From Phoronis australis (Eukaryota > Phoronida > Phoronidae): a stretch of 53,126 nt of DNA. The stretch spans positions 181,933-235,058 of the forward strand of contig NMRA01000391.1 in NCBI GenBank assembly GCA_002633005.1, read 5' to 3'. The notes below the pieces were generated by a model. The model was not told where the DNA came from. It saw nothing but the letters and a program-made list of their open reading frames with translations, and ran no database searches. A program made the position numbers and the translations under genes. This document shows, in pieces, positions 1 through 12,386 of this stretch; the stretch's first letter is position 1, and every line of letters starts with the position of its first letter.

Positions 1-429
1 AAACCTATTGGCAACACACAATGTAACAAAACTAGGTGTAAAATGTGTAACTTCATCAACGATAGCACTTTTTTCCAGTCTTCCCAAACCAATGAAAACT
101 TTGAAATAAAACATTATTCTGATTGCACCACCAACAATATTATTTACCTTATAACTTGTAAAAAATGTTCTATCCAATACGTAGGACAAACTCAACATAA
201 TCTACAAACTCGGTTTCGTAATCATAGATTTAACATAATACATAAAAACATTTCTGATACTATAGGTAATCATTTCAATTCCAAAAACCATAATATTCAA
301 GATCTTTCTGTACAAATAATAGAAAAACTCCAACACCCCAGTACCCCTCACAGACTTAAAAGAGAACAATATTGGATAGACAAACTGAATACAATAGAAC
401 CTCATGGATTGAACATAAAAACTTCTTAA
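1..429 (+). CDS. Penelope-like retroelement, C-terminal GIY-YIG endonuclease (5'-truncated by window edge)
   Basis: The reading frame is open from base 1 to the TAA at 427-429 (142 residues), so the protein began outside the window, where the reverse transcriptase would lie. Cysteines at residues 8, 13 and 16 form the Cys-rich linker typical of Penelope-like elements just before the nuclease. The GIY-YIG core is seen as IIYLI (47-51) and YVG (60-62) with an intervening CxxC. It is followed by Arg71 in the TRFRNH stretch, Glu122 in REQYWI and Asn138 near the end, at the places where the family keeps its catalytic Arg, Glu and Asn. In this family the domain nicks target DNA for target-primed reverse transcription. 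No frameshift or internal stop is seen in this part, which suggests a fairly young copy. The family call is firm; activity cannot be judged without the upstream part. Confidence 0.9.
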   Translation, partial: KPIGNTQCNKTRCKMCNFINDSTFFQSSQTNENFEIKHYSDCTTNNIIYLITCKKCSIQYVGQTQHNLQTRFRNHRFNIIHKNISDTIGNHFNSKNHNIQDLSVQIIEKLQHPSTPHRLKREQYWIDKLNTIEPHGLNIKTS

Positions 430-1607
430 AATATGTCATTGAATTTTTTACGCAAAAATGTATCATTTTCATTACACCATATCTTATATGTCAATTGTCA
501 TTTTGTGTTTGATTTTACTTTATTTCTGTTTTTGTTGATAAAGGAAGTTGTTACATCCGAAAATTTCAAATTTCAGTTGATCCATTCTTGTTGTTTTATT
601 TACCGATTTATAAAACTTAACCGATTTTCAATGCATAATTGCCGTGTCAAATATTGTTTGAAGACTTGGCATTAACAGATTTTCCTCTCAAGGAGTAAAA
701 GGCGCAGAAGAATGAGTGTGTTATCTATTTTTAAATCAAAATACGTCACGTCATACCTAGTCAGTTCACTAAATGTCGCAAATGTAAAGTTATTAATTAG
801 AGATTTTTCTCAAAGCGACGCGAACGTGAATTATCATGCATTATAAAACCGAGTCATACATGCCATTGTTGGCTGTGACATAATCGTGATCATAGTGATT
901 GAGTATTTTGCACAAATACAGAGATTCGCGTCGCATAAAACGCGATACCTGAGGCCAATTTTTAATTTTTATTTGGTAAGACAACCGAAAGATTTTTGTT
1001 TTGATAGGGTTCTCAATCTGTCTTCCTTGTTTCAGTATAAAATGAACACAATTTTTTTGTCTATAAATGTTTAGTTGCAAGAAAGGCAACATTTTCTCCA
1101 AAATCCTTATTTTGCCAGGGTTCCCTGGATATCATCGAACTAGAATGGGTTTTATGGTTTTGTGTTGTTAATTTTTGCTTAATTTACATTTATCTATTTA
1201 TTTGAAACTCCAAATAAATGAAACATTCTAAGATTTGACCATTTTTCGCACATTCAGTTCTATCTAGCCAATATGTACAACGATAACTAGACACCCTAAG
1301 CTCAGCTATTCAGTTCACGTTTACTTTCACATTTGCGTAAAAATTTAGCTGGTGCAAACCCATTTTTGTGACTGCAATGTGAATTGACACCCATGTGTCA
1401 TAATTCACGTTCACTTCACTTTGCGAAGCCTCTCTATTGAGAGACAGACATGTTTGCATTTCGGCAGCGGCTGAAAGAAAGCAAGGTAAAGTAAATGTCA
1501 GTTTGTTACTTAATGAGTTTTATATTCAATATTCTGTACAATTTAGCTTTATTCTGCTAGCCACAAGTTATGTTTAACATTTTTGGACGTAAATGTCTTG
1601 CTCATCA
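430..1607. other. AT-rich 3' flank of the Penelope element, no gene seen
   Basis: No convincing exon is seen. The first few hundred bases are probably the element's 3' untranslated region, but its end cannot be placed. Two arms of an imperfect inverted repeat sit at 800-834 and 1400-1434 (see separate entry). Confidence 0.4.
800..1434. repeat. Imperfect inverted repeat, arms 800-834 and 1400-1434
   Basis: Arm 800-834, read forward, aligns with the reverse complement of 1400-1434 at roughly three quarters of positions. It includes an identical GAACGTGAATTAT core. A related CGCAAATGT sequence lies just outside the left arm and just inside the right arm. This could be a decayed palindromic mobile element. 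No clean target-site duplication was found. Confidence 0.4.
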
Positions 1608-1840
1608 AAATGCTCACTTGGCCAGCATTCCCCCGATGTAACCCTGGGATGGGGGGAATCCCTGTCCATTTTTAGGTCAACTTCAGTGAAATGCCCATGT
1701 GGCCGGCGTATCCCCGCCGTAACCCGAGATAGGGGGAATCATTGCCCAAAATTATTTAAATGTCAATGTGGCCAGCGCTTCCTCGCAAACTTTTTAGGTC
1801 ATTATAAAACCCATGTTGGCTGACGTCCCCTCCAGATTGT
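1608..1840 (+). repeat. Degenerate minisatellite, unit about 50-80 bp
   Basis: Successive units begin at about 1608, 1689, 1758 and 1806. Each opens with a form of AAATGCCCATGTGGCC, and the first two continue with CCCCCGATGTAACCC-like and GGGGGAATC sequence. The array also creates a small open frame (1593-1823) with CxC pairs that looks vaguely like a zinc finger. The repeat explains that pattern, so it is not called a gene. A similar ending with GTTGGCTG occurs at 836-876. Confidence 0.6.
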
Positions 1841-2809
1841 TAGGTTGCTATATGACCTTGGAATGTTGATCATTTGTTTTTTTTTCATATGAAAAGGACC
1901 TGTGCATAACATGAAAAATAAAAAGTTCGGTCTGTGTAACTGTATTTTTATCAATTATGTGGGTTAGAAAAAGAGAAAGTATTTGGCTAATGATTTTTGA
2001 AAATGGCTAAATGGTTTCAGATGCTTAAGCCATTTTGGTTAATACCTTTAAAAGTCTAGCGCGACCCTAGAGAACAAAAAAGTTGAGGATAAAAAAGTTG
2101 ATGAAAGGTACGATAAACTATTGCAGATCATGTCTCCATAGTAAAACTACAAAATAAAACGGCAATTTGAACTGGGAAAAACACAGTTACATAGGCGTCA
2201 AAAGGTGTCATTGGTCATGGATGCCCCTAAGAAACTGGGAAAGCCATTTTGGACAACTCGTGTTTGAATGAATACTTTGGATGAACTTTCATCTTCAATC
2301 AAACTTGAGGAGGAATAGTCTGTTCTAAAAATGTAAAAAATATGGGCTAAAAAATCCATGCAGCCGATACACCTCAAAACTATAGGTGTGTATTATGCAG
2401 AATATTTCCAACATCGAAAATTTATCTAATATTCTTCTCCGAGTCGATCAATTTGAGGGAAGTTTGCAATGTCTTCTAGGGTTCTTTTAAACCAGGCCTA
2501 GCATTATATAGCCAACCAGCTAGCTGTATAGACTACCGTCAAAATACAAATATATAAGTTAGTACACAACTTTGTGCACCTATGCTAAGCATTATGAAGC
2601 ACGGTTGATTTCAAAAATGACCATCAGGGAATATCGTAATTGTTCCAGAATTTCATACAGGGTGTGTAGTAAATTTTAGGACAGGTTAGCACTGAAAAAA
2701 GTTTGCCCCTGATTATGTAAACTGGGAGTGGGCACATATTAATCAAACAGAGACATTGACAAGTTCTTTCCAAAGATGGCTGAAGCACAATAATAGACAA
2801 AAATCCAAG

Positions 2810-2905
2810 GCATTGTCTGGGGATTGAATCCAGGTTCGGCACTTGTTAGATATATAGCAGTCCCGGATTTTAAAACCAGTTTTATCCACTGCCTAACGGG
2901 CCGTT
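2810..2905 (-). repeat. tRNA-derived SINE head (A box, B box)
   Basis: On the minus strand a tRNA-like layout can be read. An A-box-like TTAGGCAGTGG lies in a D-arm with CAGT/ACTG pairing. It is followed by a T-arm with B box GGATTCAATCC and stem CTGG/CCAG. The acceptor stem does not pair well, so this is a decayed tRNA-derived Pol III promoter, not a functional tRNA gene. The following sequence down to about 2600 may be the SINE body. Confidence 0.5.
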
Positions 2906-3159
2906 ATTCAGTGATTGCCTGGTTCTCTAAATCAGGGACTCCATGTATACAGATTTATGCGCAACAAATTCTCCGACTTTGCTCACGCAGTCAGTGATTC
3001 ACGGTCTAAAGCATTTCATTTAATATTTTTGCCACTCTGGCGTCTGCAACTTCAAGGTCCTAAAACATTCCGACTGATTGAGTTAGTTGATTCTTCAGTA
3101 AAAGAACAGACCACAGAGCCAGACTACTGACATAGTCAGCATCTAGATTGGGTCCCGGG

Positions 3160-3250
3160 TAGGCCTATGGAATCTTGGGTCCGTCGCCCATGTCGGTTCG
3201 GCCCGGGATTGAACCATCTCTACCACCTACGCTAGCCGGAATCGAACTCT
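3160..3250 (-). repeat. Compact tRNA-like promoter remnant
   Basis: On the minus strand an A-box-like TAGCGTAGGTGG is followed after only a few bases by a B-box-like GGTTCAATCCC. A second B-box-like GTTCGATTCC lies just upstream. The spacing is too short for a tRNA, so this is more likely a rearranged SINE. Confidence 0.35.
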
Positions 3251-4068
3251 ACTTCATTGTATGGAAAGAAATTCAACTTACATCTTGGTGTCGGGCAGAA
3301 AGCTATTTAATACGGTGGGCACATAGCTTACACTGAATCATGTTGAGGGTTCAATCGCATTCAGCCACGTCTCGATCAATGGCAGGTGATAATAAAGACA
3401 GGGGACAAAACTTAATGCAGCTAATGACCAAAAGGAGTCTCTCGTCGATGCATATGCACTAGTCTCACGCTAGTTCACTGCGTGCCGCTAGGTGGTAGCT
3501 TGCTGCGGGCAAGGCACGTAGGGAGGCCAGTGAGCGAGTATAACTAAGATCAATTGGTGCAAAGCCATTTTCATGATTTTGGTAGTCAAATTCACTCACG
3601 GCAGAAGTAAAACAATTTTGCGGCAGAATTAGCGATCGCAGAAACTTGGCCCGTAGAACAACTGTGTGCAATTAAATGCTAACTCTGTGCCTCAACCTCA
3701 AGAGTTCTGCTGCATTGATATTTTTGTTTTTCACCGACAGTACAATTCATACTTAAACCAAGAATATCATTGTCAAAGTTGTATTTCGTGTGCCATCAAG
3801 TGTGTTATGACAGGTTAACTATGTTTTACCTCATTGTATACAACTCATCGGCACTGAACTTTACTCAGTTGTGTATCATTTTGTACTTGCCATACCGGTG
3901 TATTTACTTACATACCTAAACCTCACAGGTTGGCCAGATTTACTTCAACTTAATTTGAGAGGCCGGACGCCGGGTACTGAAGTTGAGTCAGGCCCAGCGA
4001 TAGATTAGAAACCCGGCACCTTTCAGTCACGAAAATGAACTTTTGAATTTGCTGTTTAGTTGACAGTA

Positions 4069-4215
4069 CAAGGGCGGATCCAGGATTTTGAGTTGGGGGG
4101 GCAGGGCAGAGTATTGTGCCTGTCAGACATTCGCACGGCCCCGAACTGCCAAATGGAACTCGGAAATAATAGGAGGCCATTGCCCCCTAATTGCCTCCCC
4201 TCCCATCCGCCACTG
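4069..4215. mobile_element. Short non-autonomous DNA transposon with GGCGGAT ends
   Basis: The segment opens CAAGGGCGGATCC and closes with ATCCGCCACTG, whose reverse complement is CAGTGGCGGAT. Ends of this kind are common in hAT-like MITEs. G-rich and C-rich blocks lie inside the two ends. No exact 8-bp target duplication was found, so the boundaries are approximate. A related element lies at 6178-6494. Confidence 0.5.
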
Positions 4216-5123
4216 GTGTAGTCTCAAACTGTTACCTCAGTAGTCATATTTATATCCCAGGGCTCAATTCGAAAGACTCGTTATGAGTTCAAGCTCTGCG
4301 ACTGATAACGGTTAGTAACTGAGCCGTAGCCTAGCCTAGCTGACCCCAGGTGTTAAGTTTTCCATGTGCTTTGTCAGTTATTTACAAACCGAAAAACTTC
4401 AACTTATTGCAGCCACGATGGTGGCCAGTGAGAACGACGTTTTTCTGCCCTGCGGTGCATAAGGATGTGCTATGACAATGTTAAGGGACAGATCGATTAA
4501 GAGCTTTGCCGATGTATCTCAGTGCACGTTTACTGAGTGGCACGGGAGAGACAGGAAAAGGAATGTGAACCAATACACCTCTCAGCAGCTTCCTGTCATA
4601 TTTATAGAACATCCTTCCGAGACTACCTAGAGTATTTTCGTATCTGTCCATCAAAGTGCATTAATCAAAGTACGGGGTCACACTGAGATCAAGAAGCAAA
4701 CGTTTCCGTATGCCACAAGATACGCCTTTTACTTTGTCTATTTATTACTGCTTCAGTTTTCCTTTCAACTTCATTACAGTGTCCAAGAAGCATACTTGTT
4801 TCTGATGTGTACCCGACTCATTCAGAAACCTAATCACTAAGGAAAACGCCGCCCTTATCGAAAATTTCAGGCAATGCCTCGAACCCGTTTTTGAGCCCGC
4901 AAAGGCACGCACGTAAGGTTTTACAACAGTGTCCAGTAATCGAAGTTTAAGTATTCGTAGATGTACTCCCCGTAAGCACACTATGATGTGCCTCTCCCAT
5001 ACAAGAATGTGGGACCGCCTGCATCAACCAGAACCAGCTTTTTAGACCTGGTAGATTATCTTATTTCTTGCTTATGAGTGTATAGTATATAGAACAGCGT
5101 CTTGTTTACAAGTATTTTCAGAA

Positions 5124-5132
5124 TGACGACGA

Positions 5133-5171
<39 letters not shown>

Positions 5172-5340
5172 AGATCACGATGAATTTGTTGTGATGGGGA
5201 GCTGTTATAGTGGTTATAGTGATTAATGATCGTGACGACGACGAGGATGATGATGACGACGACGAGGATGATGATGATGACGATGATGGTGGTGATGGGT
5301 GATAAGGATGATTATCATGTTGGTGGTGATTATGGTTATG
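5124..5340 (+). repeat. GAC/GAT trinucleotide microsatellite
   Basis: Interrupted runs of GAC and GAT triplets occupy 5124-5176 and 5227-5285, and decay into GGT/GAT-rich sequence. The open frame across it is low complexity and is not a gene. Confidence 0.85.
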
Positions 5341-5936
5341 GTGGTCACCATAAAATGTTCGAATTTTCCTTCCGCCTATGCAGCAGATTTAGCTTTTGCC
5401 CGTGCACGCAGCATTTTGTATCAGTTCCAACAATAATACGTGACACTATGTGCCCATGAAACTCACGTAAACTCGTCCGTCAGAGTAGATGCACTTTTGA
5501 GAAACAATTGTGGGAAAAACACATGCTCCTAATGAGACAATTGCTTAAAATTGGAGATGATGTCCGTATGTTTTTGATAAAAACAAGGAACAGTGTCTTG
5601 TGGTTTCAAATGGAGTCTGTTTGTAAGGGCTGGTGGTAGAACTGCAACGAGAAACGCCGGTTTACTGTGGTCAGATACTGCAAAAGGTAATGATCAGACA
5701 GATAACTGATGTGCTGAGTTGGCACGCAGTTCAAGCAAAATAGCATTTTTAGTCAGTATTAATGATGTCTACAAATGAGAAGAATTGATATACTCTAGTG
5801 GCGTAACATTTTCTTCTCATTTGCATTCTAGTTGAAATGAAAACAATAAGGTAACTGCTACTCAACCACACAAAATATGTTCCAAACCACGATAAAAAGA
5901 TGCCCGTTCTAGCTCACGTGACGCGAGCTATTGGCG

Positions 5937-6174
5937 TTTGATTTAGACCACTAACCGCTATAAAATCAGTATCAACTTGTTCGTTGCTCAGATGAGAAGT
6001 GATTTCTGTAAAGAGTGACAGCTCATTATTCGCTACAGACCATGTTCGGTGCATAGTGACACGCAGTGACAAGCCAACTTGTAGAGCCTAGTCTCAGAAT
6101 GTCGAACTGTCGTCAGTTTTCCGGAAGTCGTAAAATCAGCGAGAGTAAGTTCCTAACGATAAGTGGTCTAAATC
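5937..6174. mobile_element. MITE family 1, copy 1 (ends with GATTTAGACCACT)
   Basis: The left end reads TTTGATTTAGACCACT and the right end (6161-6174) is AAGTGGTCTAAATC, giving terminal inverted repeats of 13 bases. The interior holds GACACGCAGTGACAAG followed by CCAACTTGTAGA, which recurs in the copies near 21.2 kb and 27.95 kb. The length of about 238 bp and lack of any coding frame fit a MITE. The next transposon is inserted exactly at its right end. Confidence 0.75.
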
Positions 6175-6177
6175 CAG

Positions 6178-6494
6178 TGGTGGATCTAGGATACCATAAC
6201 GGGGGTCCCAACATGTTACCTCGGGCAATCTGGCAAAGCGCTGTTGTATGTGTGCAGGCGTCCCGAAAGTTGCGGGGGCTGAGAGTATGAACCTTCTGTT
6301 CGGGATCTCTATCGACTAAAAATAAAATAAAATAAAAATAAAAAAACGGGAACGCGATCCCGCCGCGACCGTGGGTCTGAGTCCCGGTCCTAGTAATTAC
6401 ATTTCCTCACGCTTCGCGCTGTTGCCGTTGCTGCTTCAATTTGCTTGCGGCAGCAAGGGGGGGGGGGGGGGACCNCCCCCTAAATCCGCCTATG
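6178..6494. mobile_element. hAT-like non-autonomous transposon with 8-bp duplication
   Basis: The octamer AAATCCAG occurs at 6170-6177 and again at 6495-6502, as expected for a hAT-type 8-bp target duplication. Related ends are visible as CAGTGGTGGATCTAGG on the left and, reversed, CATAGGCGGATTTAGG on the right (12 of 16 identical). These extend slightly into the flanking octamers, so the exact border is uncertain. The interior has an AAATA-rich tract and a 15-base G run with an assembly gap. Confidence 0.55.
6457..6480. other. Poly-G run with one-base assembly gap (N at 6475)
   Basis: Fifteen consecutive G (6457-6471) are followed by ACC, a single N and five C. The N marks a break where assembly failed in a homopolymer-rich stretch. 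Confidence 0.9.
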
Positions 6495-6502
6495 AAATCC
6501 AG

Positions 6503-8731
6503 AGTTTTAAGGCGGAAGGCGATATTATGGTGGAAGGCGGTATTATATGGTGAAAGACGGTATTATGGCAGCTTTAAACATTTTGACACACAAGTGCACG
6601 TAAAGCATTGAATAAGTTTGTTTTGAACAAATCATTAGAATTTCACGTTTTCAAGTGTGTTGTGACAGTTTTCGTTGTTCCTCACAATACCCCTGTAGCG
6701 AAATAATTTTGATGGTCTCTTTTTCGAATGTTATTTGGTTACGGCAAGCAAATCACCTTGGCTAGTGCTCAATTTTCTTTAAAAATGTAATACCGATAGA
6801 ATAAAAATCCACATGATTTTATCACGTTCCATGGCACCAGCTTATTTTTAGGCAATAAGTTAAAATTAGGGATGAACAACAGTGCACTGTTTAAATGTGA
6901 CGTTCTGAATAATTTCAATGTAACATTCGGAAATATTGTTTTTGTTTGTGTGGGCTTCAAAGTGTTTTGTGTTACGTACGATAGATGGCAGTACTAACTG
7001 ACTCAGTAAATACCCACTGGGCGAGGGTTCTCTACCATCCGATGGTCGACACGTGCACTGAGACTGCGAATGTTTGCGATTATAACATTTGCCAATTGAC
7101 CTCGAATTACACTTAACAAGAGCCCCTGGTTGCAGCAATGACGTCATTCTACGATATCGTAGTGTGAACGCGTTTGGGTTGCTGACAACAGATGGACGGC
7201 AAGGGCCGGGCATCTGTCTTCATAGATTAGGCAAAACACCAATGCACCGCTGCATCTCATGGAGGAAGGATTGAAAACGTGCGGCGCACTTTGCTGCTTG
7301 CTCGTGTCTGGCAGTAGTGCGAGTGCGTTGGTGTTATAATTTCCTTCAAGCTCAATTGATGTTACCTTAGAAATGTTCTTTAGACCGTGAATGTAAGTCT
7401 GTTGTTCAAACGCCGTTAAATTTTTTATTAACCTGCACTACAGTGTTGCGCATGCACTTCAGAAGCTATATGTTTCAGGAACCTAGACATTTCGGGTTTT
7501 GTGTCAAATGTGCATGATGTCGCAGAAACTGACAAAACACCTTGTGTTCTGGGGCACACTGACGGGAGACTTTAGAATGGATACGTCGGGAAACCTCTTT
7601 TGTATGCAAATCAATCATGTCTGCTCAAGTTAATGATAATACTACAAATGAATTGGAGGACTAAAGCACGGTTGATGAGTTCCACCCATGGCCTTGTACA
7701 GGTGTGTTTATGCTCCGGGTCACTGTGGTAAAACAATTAAGGTTAAAGGGCGGTACTGGTAACTCATAATGCTGCAAACGAAATCCATTATATCATTAGC
7801 GAAAATAGATTGCTCTCACATGTTGAGCTTTCTAAACAATAGCACAAGCTGATTGTTACGTCCAAGAACCTTTGATATGGATGACTATCAATATATTAAG
7901 TATTTATTGAGATGAAGTTCGGCACCGCTTTCTAACCAATTCAAGATGGACAGTCTTTCCCAGACAACGCGGTATAATTCGCCTCGCCAGTTGAACAATA
8001 GTCAATTATTAGCCGAAACGAGAAAAGCAAAATAACAGTAAGTTTTGCAAAGCAGACAACAAGTGAGTATTTTATCGTTGTCTGTGCCTTTAAATTGGTC
8101 GCAGGTGCTTGCGTGGGTATACGAGGAGCTGTTCACTTTCCGTGGGATCTGTGACCAACGAATAAGTCACTGCAGCATGCGATTTATGCCTGCACGATTA
8201 AAACAAATGTAACCTACTTCTACTTCGATTTTTGTTGTTACTTGATGAATACGTAAATTTTAATCAACGCAACCTTGATTTCCGATGTTGCAATCCGTTT
8301 AATACATAAATCCTGATTTTGCTGAACAAGACACATATAAAACTCTTAGTAAGTGAATAAATTTGATTCAGAGGTCACGTGTGCAATAATAAGACTACTA
8401 TTAAGTAAACATTTTAAACTAATTTATGTTTCCAACATTCTCTAACATACAAATTTGATCTAGCAGGTTGTTCTGCACTCAGAACATGAGAATTAGACGT
8501 TGAGTCATGTGCACCGTTTTTAATGAGAAGTACCCGATTTCAATTAACCGGTGGTTCTGGAACTCCTACGCTGAGAAAGAGCGTCTCATCAAAATGTCAG
8601 GTTCACAGTTTTAAGCATTGTATGGATTTTTAAGTGTTCAGGTTATTTTTTATGATTCGTGTCACCGGGGCAGTTTTAAGATGAAGCAGTTTGTTTTCAG
8701 GACTGGTTTTTTAACTTAACCAGCTAACTCC
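6503..8731. other. Intergenic, no gene recognised
   Basis: Only short open frames with stop-rich flanks occur. None shows a known domain or sensible splice sites. No repeat structure was identified by eye. Confidence 0.5.
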
Positions 8732-8794
8732 AGTTCTACACTGTCGCTGTGCAGTCCTACACTGTCGCTGTGTAGTCCTACACTGTCGCTGTGT
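8732..8794 (+). repeat. 21-bp tandem repeat, three copies
   Basis: Three head-to-tail copies of a 21-base unit containing CTACACTGTCGCTGTG start at 8732, 8753 and 8774. The last two copies are identical and the first differs at two positions. Confidence 0.95.
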
Positions 8795-11700
8795 GAATAA
8801 AATAACTTGATCGATGCTGACATGCAATTTTGCCTTCGAGCAATAAACTGAATTGTCACTTGAGCAACCTTTAAAAAATGCAATACCCACAACATCCACT
8901 TCAGTTACCTTAAAGTGTAATTTTTTTCTAAAAATAATCTGTAATGTAATGCAACTACGAAGCCTTGGTGCGAGACACGAGTTGGGCAGATTAACAAAAC
9001 CTGCTCACGAGACGAAAGTTTATCATAACACAGAAGATATTGTCGTTGCGAGTAGACTTAGAGAATGTATTATACACAAAACGGACAGGCGTATGTTGCT
9101 CAAAAAGTAGATATATTATTTCTTTTAACAACACGAGAATATTTACAACAATACAAATACATAAATAAATAATAAATATGAACAACGTTATAATAAATTA
9201 GGCCTCTTTCGACTGGTCCACACTCATATAGGATATTGGCTAATAGATATCAACAGTTCTCACACTTGAGCGGTCGGTCTCCGTCCGCGACCGGTGCTGT
9301 GCGACTGTTGGTAATTTGTGTAGCCCATTGTTCTTAGAGGATTCTTAATAAGTTAATGTGAATAAATCACCTGTTACTCAGAGCTGGGAAACCCTGATCG
9401 TCCGACTAAAGCCACAAACACTTCTCACCCAGAACTTGGAAAGGAAACAATTAATTTAATTGAGAGCATTATTTGCCCACTCTTAAACGTTAAAGCTGGG
9501 ACATATATTGCAACAGACAGGCGATCACCGAGAAAATCTCTGTTCCTTAATTTTCTTTAAAATGTCGCTAGTGACATTTAGGTCGCTCTTTGGACACGTA
9601 AAGCAACAATTAAAACATTTCACCATTTAGGGCTCCCCAGTAAAACCCGGAAAACACACAAGTGTAATTGAGGAGGTACCAATGGGCATGACCGCACGCA
9701 AAAAATGCGCACGTGCGTGTAGGTGTCTAGCTCGATGTGGTTCTTCATGGTTTATATCGCGATTAATTGGAATGAACTGCAAGCCCTAATGGTTCACACA
9801 GGCGACATTTAAGCCGGCGATTGGACACTGGAAACGACGGGAGCCGTCGTTTTTTACGTGCTAGGCTACTATTCAGTGTAAAAGCAGAGCAAACAAACAC
9901 GCTCAACGCTGACGTCTCCCGTATCCTTCCAGGCAATAAGTTAATTTCCGTCAGACAATAACATCGTTAACGGCAAAAAGCGCGTTCCCGTTTACACAGA
10001 TGTTGACAAACCCACAACAGTTGACAACCCTTGCTCAAACCCTATGAAATATTAGCCACACAACCAAACAGAAGTAAAATTCCGTTTAATCCGAATGTGT
10101 TTTCAGAATGTACACAAAATTCATTCGGGTTTACAAAGTATCGCTACGGATGCAGGCGCGGATACAGAGGCAGGCCTAAGACTTCAGACTCCTTACTCAG
10201 GCACTTTTGCACAGAGAGAATGCGATGGCGTCCACTGTCAGACCCCGGTGAGCAAGATCCTGGAACCGTAACTGCTATGTAGAACCTGGTTAATGCAGTA
10301 AACTTTAATCAATGTCCCAACGAGGAGAAATGTAGATGTAGTCCTGCAGTTCCGATTTCTTGAGCATTTCACGTGGTCCTTACTTGAAAAGCAGAGGGAT
10401 GGACAAGCGAGCTGTTGGAATTGCCTCAGTGCGATCCTACACCATCGACTCGTGCTACCTGCAACAAAATGAAAAAAATAATTAATATTTAATTAGTTAA
10501 CAGATTAGCTGGAAATCAGACAGATTGATATAAAGCGCTTTTAGTTGTTACGAATAGTGGGAACGTGAAGGATTTGAACTCAATGAAATAATTGCGTTAC
10601 GACGTCAGCGCATATCCAAGAAAATGCGCTTTCGTAGGGTGTACTAGCGATAAACTTGCTTGCCACACGAAAATCACCTCGATATCGTGTTCCGAGTGTC
10701 CGTCGGCGGCGCTCCGATCGGGGAATGACGCCGAGGAGTGAAACTTCAGACTAATTAGTGACGTGCAAATCATTCCAACATTGGCTGCATTATATGACAA
10801 TGTTTCGACTTCAAGCAAATGAAATTAACGTATATTTAACTGAACTTCAACTGTAACTGTTACAATACTTATCATACAAAACCACTGTCTTGACATACTA
10901 GAGAAACCTGCGCCTTGAAGGAAAGTCATTTATTTTACGGCTGATACTCTTATAAGTCATTTACGACGTTTACAATCTTTTGTATTGCATGTTTCTATAA
11001 CGAGCATGCTTTTTGTTGTAATTATACGTCTGATATAAGAATGTTTTATAAATTCCAGAGTTATGCTTATTAGTAATTTTGAATGATATATATTATCAAC
11101 ATTTCGTGATTTGTCTATATGTTCCGTGCAACAAAACATTCTTAAGTATTTGTAACGGAACTTAGAAAGAAAATCCCCTTCGCCCGAGACGTTCCAGAGA
11201 CCATTTGGTTTCTCGCTTAGTTTTTCAATTATAAAGACAGCGAGAGTGTAGCTTGTGCAATTGACCGAAATAAATTATTTTTTTCTGTTCGGCCGCTAAG
11301 CATGTGTCCAATCGCATACTAAATTTTTACCAAAAAGTCACTGCGCTTAGTAGTCAATAATGGATCGGTCCGTGATACTCCGACTTGTTGTCGGCATCTA
11401 TCAATTAGGAGACACGCGCGAACCACTGAACCGGAATGGTCGCAAACCAATCGAATACGCATTATTGGCAGGAAACGTTTGTGGCCAAGACAGTGGCAGC
11501 ATGCGCTTGTCTCAAGTTACACTTGTAGTAATATTTGAAAGTTAATACTGAACCAAACGATATATTATTTAGCATAATTTTTACTACTATTTTTGTATTC
11601 TTTGACATAAGTTCACCTGAAATTCTCTATTTGTACGAATCGTGTGTCAAATCCCTCTTTTCATATTGTTTTGTCGTCAGAATTCAAGTTTCCTGCATTC

Positions 11701-12386
11701 TGCCAAACGGAAGGTATGGCCTAGAAATGTTTCTCCGCACTTTCCTTACAAAAAGTTACAACAAACTTCCTTTTCCAACTGATAAGACCGTTCCCAGTTC
11801 TGTGGCGACGCGACCATTTGCGACGTGCTTGGCCCGTCCCGCTGTTTCAGCAGCGCACACTTTCTACGAATGTGATTAACCCTAATGCCGCGAGCAAGGT
11901 TTTCTCGTTAGTCAACTAATTAAACAACTCACTTTATCAAATTTCGACTTAAAATAGAAAAAACGAAATATTTCAAATATTTACAACCTGTTTACGACTA
12001 CGACCGTACGGCAACAGATGGTACGACCTGGTAGAAGTGGTGTTTTCTCACCTCCGTTCGACCAAATTTAGGCATTTCCGAATATTTTTTTTTCAAATAA
12101 GAAATTTCGATTTAATAATATTACATTGCAACCTTAAGAAAACGTAAGTGAAATGAAACCTATGCTTTAGTATTTTGGCCCCCTGGAATTGAATTGGATA
12201 CGATTCTAAACCAAGCACAAAAACACAATGACAACATCAAATCACATTCTGGACTCCTTTCAGCTTCTGAATAATATTCAAGGCACACTCCTTGCGCGCC
12301 AGTCTTTCGACTGTTACTAACAAACTCTCGAATCAACACTGCCAAGTGTGTGAATAAATGATAACCATTGGTTTTGTTACACAGCT
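8795..12386. other. Intergenic, no gene recognised
   Basis: Several short frames were inspected (for example 10031-10282 + and 11535-11879 +). None resembles a known protein or is bounded by plausible splice sites. The one structural item noted is the hairpin at 9834-9854. Confidence 0.5.
9834..9857 (+). other. Perfect 9-bp hairpin followed by six T
   Basis: AAACGACGG (9834-9842) pairs fully with CCGTCGTTT (9846-9854) across a GAG loop, and the T run extends to 9857. The layout looks like an intrinsic terminator, but that has no expected role in a eukaryotic genome. It may be chance or a repeat remnant. Confidence 0.4.

Noticed and set aside
1593-1823. Open frame with CxC pairs and a tail resembling a zinc finger
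   Set aside because: The pattern is produced by the degenerate minisatellite units. The cysteine spacing does not fit C2H2, and there is no gene context.
2810-2905. Functional tRNA gene
   Set aside because: The A and B boxes are present but the acceptor stem does not pair, so a SINE head is the better reading.
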